DNA of 15,793 nucleotides, from the NCBI GenBank assembly GCA_903916135.1, contig CAIWVT010000574.1, forward strand, positions 1 to 15,793, written 5' to 3'. Positions 6,146 to 13,432 of the stretch are shown piece by piece (position 1 is the stretch's first letter; the number at the start of each line of letters is the position of its first letter). The notes beneath the pieces were generated by a model, which was not told the origin of the DNA, made no database searches, and was given only the letters and a program-made list of their open reading frames with translations. The position numbers were made by a program, and so were the translations under genes. This DNA is from an uncultured bacterium (lineage in GTDB: Bacteria; Bacteroidota; Bacteroidia; Bacteroidales; CAIWKO01).

Positions 6146-7027
6146 TCATTCCATCTTAATGGCAAGTTCTTTCAAGCACTTTCCACAGCCTTCTACGCGC
6201 AACCAATAGAGTTCACCTTCTTTGAAAGTGGTGTTTGCCAAATCGTAGGTGTAGGTTTGGTAGCCGGGTTTGTAAGGTTTTTCGGCGAATATGGTTGCGA
6301 TTTTTGTATTTTGATTGTCGTAAACAGAAATAGTTACGAAACTCGTGTAGGGCATGTTCCAATTGACTTCGCCTTTGATGATGAAGCCTGAATTCGATTT
6401 GTTAGGGAAAGAATAATCGTAGGTAAATCCGTATTGTTTTTCAGGGGTTCCATGTGCCATGGCGAAGGTTACAAAATCTTTCAACTTCTTGACTTTTGCC
6501 GCATCTGCACCGCTGATATTGTTGGGAGAGATGCTGTCGGTGAGCACCCAAACGGCTTGCTGGCCTGTGTTGTCGAAACAAGCAAGGGACTCAATGAGGA
6601 CAGCCAATTCGTAGAGATAGCCTTCAGACATGGAACTTATATCAAAGATGGAGGATTCGCTCGGCGCCCTGTCATGTTTTTGGGAACAAAAAGCGCTGAT
6701 GGTGAAATCGCCGCTTGCATTGGGCGCTAAGGCATACATGTCGGATCTCGAGACCAACATATCTTGAACGCTGTCATAAACACATTTTAATCTACGTCCT
6801 GCTTCCATATTCACGTTTAAAGGCTGAGAAGTCAGGTTTCTAATTTTTAAGGAAACACATTTACCGTAATGTGCACTCGAATTATCGGAGGTGTAGCCCC
6901 TACCCTTGATTTTGACACTTACCATCTTCTTTTTAATGGCATCGAATAAGGGGATGGAATTGCTTGCATGGAGAATTATACCGGCATGGAAAATCAGCAA
7001 CAGCATTACAAAAATTGTTTTTTTCAT
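6146..7027 (-). CDS. Secreted protein of unknown function
   Basis: A 293-residue protein starting at MKKTIFVML; a longer frame from a TTG at 7051 is unlikely. Residues 1-21 are a signal peptide (MKK, hydrophobic core, HAS). Residues about 35-190 form a probable beta-rich domain with CVSLKIRNLTSQPLNVNMEAGRRLK, AFCSQKHDRAPSES and GQQAVWVLTD. The spaced [FY]C and Q-x-A-V-W motifs recall thioester/TQXA-type domains of surface proteins; this is my inference. The last 75 residues (GFIIKGEVNWNMPYTSFVTISVYDNQ... to the end) alternate like an Ig-type beta sandwich and finish with a CGKC pair. It is exported to the periplasm or beyond. It sits 75 bases upstream of rlmB, which has its own box, and is divergent from the WbqC gene. 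I do not recognise a named family. Confidence 0.75.
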   Translation of the reverse strand: MKKTIFVMLLLIFHAGIILHASNSIPLFDAIKKKMVSVKIKGRGYTSDNSSAHYGKCVSLKIRNLTSQPLNVNMEAGRRLKCVYDSVQDMLVSRSDMYALAPNASGDFTISAFCSQKHDRAPSESSIFDISSMSEGYLYELAVLIESLACFDNTGQQAVWVLTDSISPNNISGADAAKVKKLKDFVTFAMAHGTPEKQYGFTYDYSFPNKSNSGFIIKGEVNWNMPYTSFVTISVYDNQNTKIATIFAEKPYKPGYQTYTYDLANTTFKEGELYWLRVEGCGKCLKELAIKME

Positions 7028-7123
7028 AGCGATTGGTTTTATTGGTTGCAAGGTATAATCTATAGCATAGGCATGGCGCGTTTTAGGATTTTATAAAAAA
7101 AAAACGAAATAATGCATATTAAT

Positions 7124-7155
7124 ATTGCTTGCTATGGATAAATTTCGGAAATTTG
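7124..7155 (+). promoter_or_regulatory. Near-consensus promoter for the WbqC gene
   Basis: ATTG (7124-7127) and GAAATTTG (7148-7155) are separated by 20 bases, each one base off TTTG / TAnnTTTG. The ATG follows 16 bases after the -7 box. It lies in the 144-base gap between divergent genes, which also holds a run of ten A residues. On the minus strand TACCTTG (7055-7049) is a weak candidate for the secreted-protein gene. Confidence 0.4.
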
Positions 7156-7171
7156 CACCAAAATTGTTTTC

Positions 7172-7774
7172 ATGATTTTCGCCACTGCTTATTTTCCACC
7201 TATTGAATTCTTCTATCACGCCATCAAGAGCGATAAAATCACTATGGAAGCATGCGAAAACTTTACAAAACAGACCTATCGCAATCGTTGTGCTATCTAT
7301 GCCGCCAACGGAAAACTTGATTTGAGCGTGGCATTACAAAAATGCAGAAGGAATCATTTGCCTTTGAAAGATGTGAAAATTTCGTATGATGTCCCGTGGC
7401 ATAAAGTCCATGCGAAAGCCATAACGTCTGCATACAACAAATCACCCTTCTTTATGTATTATCAACCGGAGTTGGATGTCTTTTTCAACAAAGAATACTT
7501 ATGGTTATTTGATTTTAATATGGAGATTATGCAGGTTTGCTTTAAATTACTGAAATGTTCGCCTGAGATAGTTGTCTCTGAAACTTTTGTAGCAGAATAT
7601 TTAGGGGAAGATGATTTCAGAGAATCTATACATCCAAAGCATAGTTCAGATATTAATTTCCCTAAATATACGCAGGTGTTTGATTATAAGTTTGGATTTA
7701 TTCCTAACTTGAGCATCATGGATTTGTTGTTTAATAGAGGTCCTGATGCGCTCCAATACTTGAAAAGTATATAA
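7172..7774 (+). CDS. WbqC-family protein
   Basis: A 200-residue soluble protein with the WbqC-like (PF08889) pattern: TAYFPPIEFFYHAI at the start, KITMEACENFTKQTYRNRCAIYAANGKLDLSVAL (about 23-56), PWHKVHAKAITSAYNKSPFFMYY (about 76-98) and a C-terminal region ending NLSIMDLLFNRGPDALQYL. The family is named from O-antigen clusters and found in many polysaccharide loci; its biochemical activity is not established, so none is assigned. The paired H and Y/F residues in WHKVHAKAI and NKSPFFMYY are the most characteristic part. The gene is first of three plus-strand genes but separated from the next by 72 bases containing another promoter-like box, so cotranscription is uncertain. Confidence 0.85.
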   Translation: MIFATAYFPPIEFFYHAIKSDKITMEACENFTKQTYRNRCAIYAANGKLDLSVALQKCRRNHLPLKDVKISYDVPWHKVHAKAITSAYNKSPFFMYYQPELDVFFNKEYLWLFDFNMEIMQVCFKLLKCSPEIVVSETFVAEYLGEDDFRESIHPKHSSDINFPKYTQVFDYKFGFIPNLSIMDLLFNRGPDALQYLKSI

Positions 7775-7825
7775 ATCGTTGAAGAAATTGAATAGAAAAT
7801 AGTTTATACGTCAAAAATATTTCGT

Positions 7826-7832
7826 TATTTTG
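7826..7832 (+). promoter_or_regulatory. -7-like box before the NlpC/P60 gene (TATTTTG)
   Basis: TATTTTG, one base short of TAnnTTTG, ends 14 bases before the ATG at 7847. No clear TTTG lies upstream at the expected distance. Its position supports the ATG at 7847 as the start and hence a protein without a signal peptide. Confidence 0.3.
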
Positions 7833-7846
7833 CTAAAAAAAAGAAT

Positions 7847-8626
7847 ATGGATACAGGTATTTGTATTTTAAGTATGGTTCCCGTAAGAGCCACACCTTTA
7901 GATAAGGCTGAAATGGTGACACAATTGCTTTTCGGGGAACTTGTTATGGTTACTGAATCCTTTGGTTCGTGGCTGAAAATCATTACGGTTTACGATGCTT
8001 ATGAAGGTTGGGTTGACCGTAAACAAGTAAAAAGCTTGGATAAAGAAGAATTTGAGCTTTTTAAGGGTAACAATAATGCTGTAGTATGCGATTTGGTCCA
8101 CAAGCTGAACAACAAAACAACTAAGGCGCGCCTTCCGATTGTCATGGGAAGTAGTTTGCCGGGATTTTCATCCAATAGTTTTAGCATCAGCGGCGTTGAA
8201 TATTCCATCAATAGTAAATATGTGCATGTTGCGAAAGCACGTGATGGTTCCGCCATAATCAAAGTGGCATTAAAATATATGAACACACCCTATCTGTGGG
8301 GCGGACGCAGCCCATTTGGTATTGATTGTTCAGGTTTCACACAGGTGGTTTTGAAAGTATGTGGCATCAAGATTTCTCGAGATGCTGCGCAGCAAGCGTT
8401 GCAAGGTGAGGCTATTGATTTTATTGCCGAAGCCAAAGCAGGTGACCTTGCCTTTTTCGAAAACAAAGAAAATCACATCATACACACAGGTATTATATTG
8501 GATAATCAAACGATTATTCACGCTTCAGGCAAAGTTCACATTGATGGCATTGACCATGAAGGGATTTATAATCAGGAGACACATCGCTATACACATCAGT
8601 TGCGGTTGATTCGTAGGTTTATCTAA
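7847..8626 (+). CDS. SH3-domain NlpC/P60 (C40) peptidase
   Basis: A 259-residue cysteine peptidase. Residues about 4-64 form a bacterial SH3-like domain (VPVRATPLDKAEMVTQLLFGE, SWLKIITVYDAYEGWVD), and a second SH3-like stretch may follow to about 125. Residues 131-259 are NlpC/P60: TPYLWGGRSPFGIDCSGF with nucleophile C161, HTGIIL with H213, and HASG with H225 completing the triad. The family cleaves gamma-D-Glu-diamino acid bonds in peptidoglycan peptides. The start shows no signal peptide, pointing to cytoplasmic muropeptide recycling in the manner of YkfC-like enzymes rather than wall remodelling; this is inference from the N-terminus. It is followed 41 bases later by the DUF4294 gene on the same strand. 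I see no tie to the polysaccharide genes. Confidence 0.9.
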   Translation: MDTGICILSMVPVRATPLDKAEMVTQLLFGELVMVTESFGSWLKIITVYDAYEGWVDRKQVKSLDKEEFELFKGNNNAVVCDLVHKLNNKTTKARLPIVMGSSLPGFSSNSFSISGVEYSINSKYVHVAKARDGSAIIKVALKYMNTPYLWGGRSPFGIDCSGFTQVVLKVCGIKISRDAAQQALQGEAIDFIAEAKAGDLAFFENKENHIIHTGIILDNQTIIHASGKVHIDGIDHEGIYNQETHRYTHQLRLIRRFI

Positions 8627-8667
8627 TCAATCTTGGCACAGTAATTGAGTAGTATAAATAAATCACC

Positions 8668-9255
8668 ATGCAAAAGATATTCTTCCATATTATCCTAATA
8701 TTTATATCCTCTCAAACGCTACTCAAAGCGCAAGACACCAATAGTATTGTTACGCGGGCAGTCATCGTGAGCGGTGATACTTTGCCTATTGTAGCCATGA
8801 GCGAAGTGAAAATCTATGGCAAGCCTATGTTCAATAACAAAGTGGACGCGCTTACCTTTTCCCGCTTGGCGCTGCTTGTAAAAAAAGTCTATCCTTATGC
8901 GAAGCTTGTAGCCGCAAAAGCACAGGAATACAACGCCATTATTGCGAGTTCCGGTCCCAAGAAAGATCGCAAACGCGCCATGAAGAAAGCCGAAGCAGAC
9001 TTGAAGGCTCGTTTTGAAGAAGAAATTAAAAACCTGAACGATGTCGAAGGAAAAATACTCATCAAACTCATTGACCGCGAAACAGGTTCGTCGTCCTTTG
9101 ATTTAATAAAGGATTTCCGCGGAGGTGTGGTGGCTTCCATGTATCAATCCTTTGGGCGCTTGTTTGGCTATAATCTCAAAAGCACCTACGACCCTATGGG
9201 AGAGGATAAATATATAGAACAAATTGTGGTGATGATTGAGAATAAGCAGCTTTAG
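8668..9255 (+). CDS. DUF4294 domain protein, exported
   Basis: A 195-residue protein with a signal peptide (MQKIFFHIILIFISSQTLLKAQ). The body matches my memory of the Bacteroidota DUF4294 family: VSGDTLPIVAMSEVKIYGKP (about 34-53), FSRLALLVKKVYPYAKLVAAKAQEYNA (about 64-90), a charged helix of KK and AEADLKARFEEEI, then GKILIKLIDRETGSSSFDLIKDFRGG and a C-terminal YDPMGEDKYIEQIV. No catalytic residues are known to me and no function is established. It is the last gene of the plus-strand group and ends one base before the stop of the convergent sugar transferase gene, leaving no room for a dedicated terminator between them. Confidence 0.85.
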   Translation: MQKIFFHIILIFISSQTLLKAQDTNSIVTRAVIVSGDTLPIVAMSEVKIYGKPMFNNKVDALTFSRLALLVKKVYPYAKLVAAKAQEYNAIIASSGPKKDRKRAMKKAEADLKARFEEEIKNLNDVEGKILIKLIDRETGSSSFDLIKDFRGGVVASMYQSFGRLFGYNLKSTYDPMGEDKYIEQIVVMIENKQL

Positions 9256-9256
9256 T

Positions 9257-10672
9257 TTATTTGCCGCGTCCCTGAATAATGATGAGTGCCGTGTAAATTA
9301 ATATCTTAAAATCTACTGCCAAAGACATGTTTTCGATGTAGAGCACATCGAATTTCAAACGTTCTATCATTTGGTCAACATTTTCAGCATAACCATATTT
9401 CACTTGTCCCCATGACGTAATACCGGGCTTCACTTTGTGAAGCAACTTATAGTGTGGAGCTTTCTGAACAATCAAATCAATAAAATGTTTTCGTTCAGGA
9501 CGAGGACCAACTAAGGACATATTGCCTTTTAGTACATTATAAAACTGCGGTGTTTCGTCCAAACGAACTTTACGCATAAATCGTCCGAAACGCGTGATTC
9601 TTTTATCCGTCTTACTTGATAATTGAGGACCATCAATCTCTGCATCTGTAAACATAGACCGAAACTTATACATAGTGAAAGGTTTTCCATGCAAGCCTAT
9701 GCGTTCGTGAGAATAGAATATGGCACCTTTGGACGACAACTTCACTCCAATGGCTACTAAAATATAGACAGGCAACAAAATTAGAATCGCTATAATTGAC
9801 GCAGCAACATCAAAGAACCTTTTTAAATGGCGTTGCCATGCCGGCATCAATTCAGGAGAAATTTGTATGAGTGGTGCATGAAAAATAGAAGTCATTTTTA
9901 CAGTGCCCAACAGGAAGTCTTTCATGTCGGCAATTATCTTTATCACCACATCGGTATCTTCCAAAAAAGAAATAATTTGTTCAATATAAGTATGTTCTTT
10001 CTTATCAATAGCAATGATGACTTCTTCTATCTTATATTTCTGAATAATATCTTTTAAGTCTTTATAATTACCCAAATGCGGTAAATTTTGTATCATGGGG
10101 TTGTTGTCACTATTGAAAACATCCACAAACCCAACGAACTTATTCCCTGAGGATTTCCATTCATTCTCAATTTCGTTGTAAATCGCAGTGGCATTGCCGT
10201 TACTTCCAATAAGCAGTGTGTTGAAACCGATCAATTTGTGGTGAATTCTATAAGCAGTCCGCGTGGACAAAATAAAACGGAATCCAAAAGTTAAGGTAAA
10301 ATGCAAACTAAAAATAACCAAGAAATAAATGTAATAATTCGTGTAAGAAACAACTTGATCATCAAGTATCAACACAAAGAAAATTACTATCAAACCGAGG
10401 AAAGACAACAACAAAGTCTGACTAAGTTCCTTGAGTCGCGACTTGCGGTATATTTTCTGATAGGTTCCTGACACATAATATAACAGAACCCAAAACACTA
10501 CTACGATGATTAAACCAAAGTAAAGATTATGATCTGCATAAATAACTTCAGGTTGATGAAGGACTTCCGATTCGATATTGTATTTTCGATAAATAAAAAA
10601 TAGCGTCCACGCAAGAATTGCAGAAAATATATCAAAGCCAACATATTTCAATACCTGCAGTTTTTTATTCAT
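9257..10672 (-). CDS. Polyprenyl-phosphate sugar phosphotransferase (WbaP/WcaJ-type initiating enzyme)
   Basis: A 471-residue inner-membrane enzyme that starts glycan synthesis by moving a sugar-1-phosphate from a nucleotide sugar to undecaprenyl phosphate. Four hydrophobic segments (about 10-29, 50-69, 87-104, 112-135) are followed by a Rossmann-like CoA_binding_3 region (about 148-265), a re-entrant helix (about 287-311) and the bacterial sugar transferase domain: GAIFYSHERIGLHGKPFTMYKFRSM (316-340), catalytic-type pair D372/E373 in LDETPQF, LVGPRPE (387-393) and PGITSWGQV (416-424). Length and order are full. Which sugar is used cannot be read. It starts 3 bases after the lipoprotein stop, so it is the last gene of a minus-strand operon and the priming enzyme this window's flippase and GT4 would need. 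Confidence 0.94.
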   Translation of the reverse strand: MNKKLQVLKYVGFDIFSAILAWTLFFIYRKYNIESEVLHQPEVIYADHNLYFGLIIVVVFWVLLYYVSGTYQKIYRKSRLKELSQTLLLSFLGLIVIFFVLILDDQVVSYTNYYIYFLVIFSLHFTLTFGFRFILSTRTAYRIHHKLIGFNTLLIGSNGNATAIYNEIENEWKSSGNKFVGFVDVFNSDNNPMIQNLPHLGNYKDLKDIIQKYKIEEVIIAIDKKEHTYIEQIISFLEDTDVVIKIIADMKDFLLGTVKMTSIFHAPLIQISPELMPAWQRHLKRFFDVAASIIAILILLPVYILVAIGVKLSSKGAIFYSHERIGLHGKPFTMYKFRSMFTDAEIDGPQLSSKTDKRITRFGRFMRKVRLDETPQFYNVLKGNMSLVGPRPERKHFIDLIVQKAPHYKLLHKVKPGITSWGQVKYGYAENVDQMIERLKFDVLYIENMSLAVDFKILIYTALIIIQGRGK

Positions 10673-10675
10673 GGC

Positions 10676-11563
10676 TTAATTCGAATAAAGAAGTTTAATA
10701 TTATCAATAAATACCTTCGGTTCGGCAATGCTATCAAGCTTATTCGCTTCAAAAAAGACTTTAAACGATTGCACATTCACCGTATAGTTAGCCGTAGCGG
10801 TCAAATTGATATAGATTTTATTCCATTCATTATTGGCATTGATAATTAATGTTCTCACAAGTTCAGTGCCACCGGTCTGAAATTGACCTATCATGCCAAC
10901 CACAAAAGGAGTATTCGTTTTATAATTTAATTCCAAAAAAACGGGTGTGAGCGTTTGGGGAATAGAAAAGTCTGAAGTAGAAACCGTCAACAAATATTTA
11001 TAACTATCCGAAAGTTTCGCAACGGCAGAAAATGATCCTTCATAAACCTCAGCAGGAACCGCAGTCTTAATGAACGCTGTGTCACTGCCTGTGTATTTTA
11101 CAAGCGTAAATCCACCCTCTTCAAAATCCTCTTTCCATTGAATTTTATTAGCATAATACGTAACCGTAGGATGGATAGTATCAACATGCTCAGCTTCCAA
11201 ATTCACCGTGCTTGTGTATGCTTGATAAAAGGGATAATAGCCTCTTGACATAGCGATGCCGTTTAATTTCACACCTGCGCGAACCATGATTTCATGCGAG
11301 CCCGTAGCTAAAACAGGAAACGTCACAGGCAATTCATAAATGCCAATCAAATTGCCATCTATATACACCCAAGCATCACAAATCTTACTTGAGTTTGAGC
11401 CATCCGTTTCGTACGTAGAAGTAAGCGTAATTTTATCAATGTGGATATAAGACGGAACAAGGTCGTTTTTTTTGCAAGACGCAAGGCTGATGATGACTAC
11501 AAGGCATAGAAATCCTGTCAAAGTTCCAATCAATCGCCATAAAAGAGTAAATTTAAAATCCAT
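10676..11563 (-). CDS. Putative lipoprotein with a beta-rich C-terminus
   Basis: A 295-residue protein. A hydrophobic stretch (7-28) ends in the lipobox LASC with Cys30, followed by KKND. The charged residues right after the cysteine could act as a surface-export tag of the kind known in Bacteroidota, though the match is weak. Residues about 40-130 look like a PEGA/Ig-type domain (WVYIDGNLIGIYELPVTFPVLATGSHEIMVRAG). Residues about 143-295 (KEDFEEGGFTLV, EGSFSAVAKLSDS, VFLELNYKT, WNKIYINLTA, KVFIDNIKLLY) read like a jelly-roll carbohydrate-binding fold. No enzyme motif is seen. The 3-base gap to the sugar transferase indicates cotranscription, suggesting a role in glycan assembly or binding at the outer membrane. 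Function unproven. Confidence 0.78.
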   Translation of the reverse strand: MDFKFTLLWRLIGTLTGFLCLVVIISLASCKKNDLVPSYIHIDKITLTSTYETDGSNSSKICDAWVYIDGNLIGIYELPVTFPVLATGSHEIMVRAGVKLNGIAMSRGYYPFYQAYTSTVNLEAEHVDTIHPTVTYYANKIQWKEDFEEGGFTLVKYTGSDTAFIKTAVPAEVYEGSFSAVAKLSDSYKYLLTVSTSDFSIPQTLTPVFLELNYKTNTPFVVGMIGQFQTGGTELVRTLIINANNEWNKIYINLTATANYTVNVQSFKVFFEANKLDSIAEPKVFIDNIKLLYSN

Positions 11564-11624
11564 GCGTTATTTTCAATTCTTTGTTGAAACGCTAAAGATT
11601 TTCAATTATTGCTTATCCTAAAAA

Positions 11625-12605
11625 TTATTCAGAAATATTAATCTTATCAATGATTTTATAGGCAACATCAAGCGCTTTATACCCATCAATGATCGTTACA
11701 TTCGGCATTGTATTATTAGCTATAGAGAAATAAAACGCCTCTAACTCCGTCTTAATCGCATTGATGGGGATGATGTCAGGTTTCTCAAAAAATATCTGTT
11801 TCTTCCCCTTGCCTTCTCCCAAATCTATCATCATATCCATAGGATTTAACTCCGATTCATCCACTATATTTTTCAAACGTATAATCTCAATATCTTTCTC
11901 CAAGAAATCAATAGCAATATACGCATCATGCTGAAACAAACGTGTCTTGCGCATATTCTTCATCGAAATACGGCTCGCCGTCAAATTCGCAACGCAACCA
12001 TTATCAAACTCAATGCGGGCATTCGCAATATCAGGAGTGTCGCTCACCACCGCAACGCCACTTGCATTGATACGTTTGATATTCGATTTCACCATGCTCA
12101 AAACGATATCAATATCATGTATCATCAAATCCAATATCACGGGAACATCCGTACCGCGTGGGTTGAACTGTGCCAAACGATGCGTTTCTATAAACATCGG
12201 TTGTTGTATAAAAGGTAAGGCAGCAGTAAAAGCAGGATTAAAACGTTCCACATGCCCCACCTGAACCTTCACTCCCGCCTCTTCCGAAATAGCGATAAGC
12301 TCCTTAGCCTCTTCGAGCGTAGTCACCAATGGTTTTTCAATAAACACATGTTTCGAGCCTTTCATGGCTTTCGATGCACAATCAAAATGCGAAACCGTGG
12401 GCGTAACAATGTCAACAACCTCTACAGCTTCTATCAATTCATCAATAGAATTAAACGCTTTGATGCCATATTCGCTCGCTACGGCTTTCATAACATTTTC
12501 GTCAGGGTCGTAGAATCCGAATAAATCAAAATGTTCAATTTGCTTAATACATTTGATGTGGATTTTCCCCAAATGACCTGCTCCTAATACTCCTATTTTT
12601 AGCAT
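11625..12605 (-). CDS. Gfo/Idh/MocA-family oxidoreductase
   Basis: A 326-residue NAD(P)-dependent dehydrogenase. The N-terminal Rossmann domain has KIGVLGAGHLGKIH with GxGxxG at 8-13, the acidic strand end FYDPD (31-35), TPTVSHF (68-74) and the family signature FIEKPLVTT (88-96). The C-terminal domain shows GHVERFNPA (117-125) and DLMIHDIDIV (159-168), whose H163/D164 pair is in the usual catalytic position. Members oxidise or reduce sugar hydroxyls, including UDP-sugars in polysaccharide pathways; the substrate here is not known. It is followed by the lipoprotein after 61 bases and is probably the first gene of a three-gene operon ending with the sugar transferase. It is divergent from pcm. 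Confidence 0.9.
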   Translation of the reverse strand: MLKIGVLGAGHLGKIHIKCIKQIEHFDLFGFYDPDENVMKAVASEYGIKAFNSIDELIEAVEVVDIVTPTVSHFDCASKAMKGSKHVFIEKPLVTTLEEAKELIAISEEAGVKVQVGHVERFNPAFTAALPFIQQPMFIETHRLAQFNPRGTDVPVILDLMIHDIDIVLSMVKSNIKRINASGVAVVSDTPDIANARIEFDNGCVANLTASRISMKNMRKTRLFQHDAYIAIDFLEKDIEIIRLKNIVDESELNPMDMMIDLGEGKGKKQIFFEKPDIIPINAIKTELEAFYFSIANNTMPNVTIIDGYKALDVAYKIIDKINISE

Positions 12606-12619
12606 AATTTTTTTTTTTG

Positions 12620-12627
12620 CAAAATTA
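12620..12627 (-). promoter_or_regulatory. -7 box of the oxidoreductase operon (TAATTTTG)
   Basis: On the minus strand TAATTTTG, identical to the tRNA-His box, ends 14 bases before the ATG at 12605, with a run of A between. No TTTG is found 19-21 bases upstream. On the plus strand of the same divergent gap, TATTTTCG (12652-12659) is a weak candidate for pcm. Confidence 0.45.
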
Positions 12628-12731
12628 ATCCTTTTATTGAACGTTTATTAGTATTTTCGCAAGAAAAATCAACAAGGTTTTGAACCATTTATTTCAACAT
12701 AATATACTGATAACGATTAACTTTACACAAC

Positions 12732-13382
12732 ATGATTGATTCTTATAAACATAAAGGACTCCGAAAACAGCTCATCGAGACGTTAAAAAGCAAAGGAATT
12801 TCCGACGAAAACGTGCTTCGCGCCATCGAAAAAATTCCGCGGCACTTCTTTTTAGATTCCACATTCCAAAATCACGCTTACGAAGACAAAGCCTTCCCCA
12901 TCGGCTCAGGACAAACCATTTCTCAACCCTACACCGTCGCTTTCCAATCCGAGTTGTTGCAGATTAAAAAGCGTGACAAAGTTCTTGAAGTGGGGACAGG
13001 TTCGGGCTATCAGGCATGTGTACTTCTCGAGTTGGGAGCTATCGTCTATACCATAGAGCGTCAGCGGAATCTCTTCATGAAAACAAAAAACTTCTTGCCC
13101 TCCATTGCTTATCAACCCAAGATGTTCTTTGGCGATGGCTACAAAGGCTTACCCGCCTTCGCACCTTTCGACAAAATCATCGTTACTGCAGGTGCTCCCG
13201 ACATTCCTGATATGCTTTTAGAACAACTCAAGCCCGGCGGTATCATGGTGATTCCTGTTGGCGCAAGCGATGTGCAACACATGATTTCCATCACCAAAAA
13301 CCTGCAAGGCGAAATCATCCGACGCGAACACGGCACCTTTCGCTTCGTGCCACTGCTCGAAAATAAAGCCGATGATAAGTAA
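12732..13382 (+). CDS. pcm: Protein-L-isoaspartate O-methyltransferase
   Basis: A 216-residue cytoplasmic repair enzyme that methylates L-isoaspartyl residues of aged proteins using SAM. All family motifs are present in order: the N-terminal helical part with IPRHFF (35-40) and AYEDKAFPIGSGQTISQP (49-66), the SAM loop VLEVGTGSGYQACVL (84-98), IER (108-110), GDGYKGLPAFAPFDKIIVTAGAP (134-156), and QLKPGGIMVIPVG (165-177). Length is normal. The ATG at 12732 is the only sensible start. The promoter would lie in the 126-base divergent gap shared with the oxidoreductase. The asparagine synthase follows after 50 bases on the same strand. Confidence 0.96.
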   Translation: MIDSYKHKGLRKQLIETLKSKGISDENVLRAIEKIPRHFFLDSTFQNHAYEDKAFPIGSGQTISQPYTVAFQSELLQIKKRDKVLEVGTGSGYQACVLLELGAIVYTIERQRNLFMKTKNFLPSIAYQPKMFFGDGYKGLPAFAPFDKIIVTAGAPDIPDMLLEQLKPGGIMVIPVGASDVQHMISITKNLQGEIIRREHGTFRFVPLLENKADDK

Positions 13383-13432
13383 TCTTGGCTAAAGTAATCA
13401 ACATGCTAACTAAAATCTATAAATAAATACTT

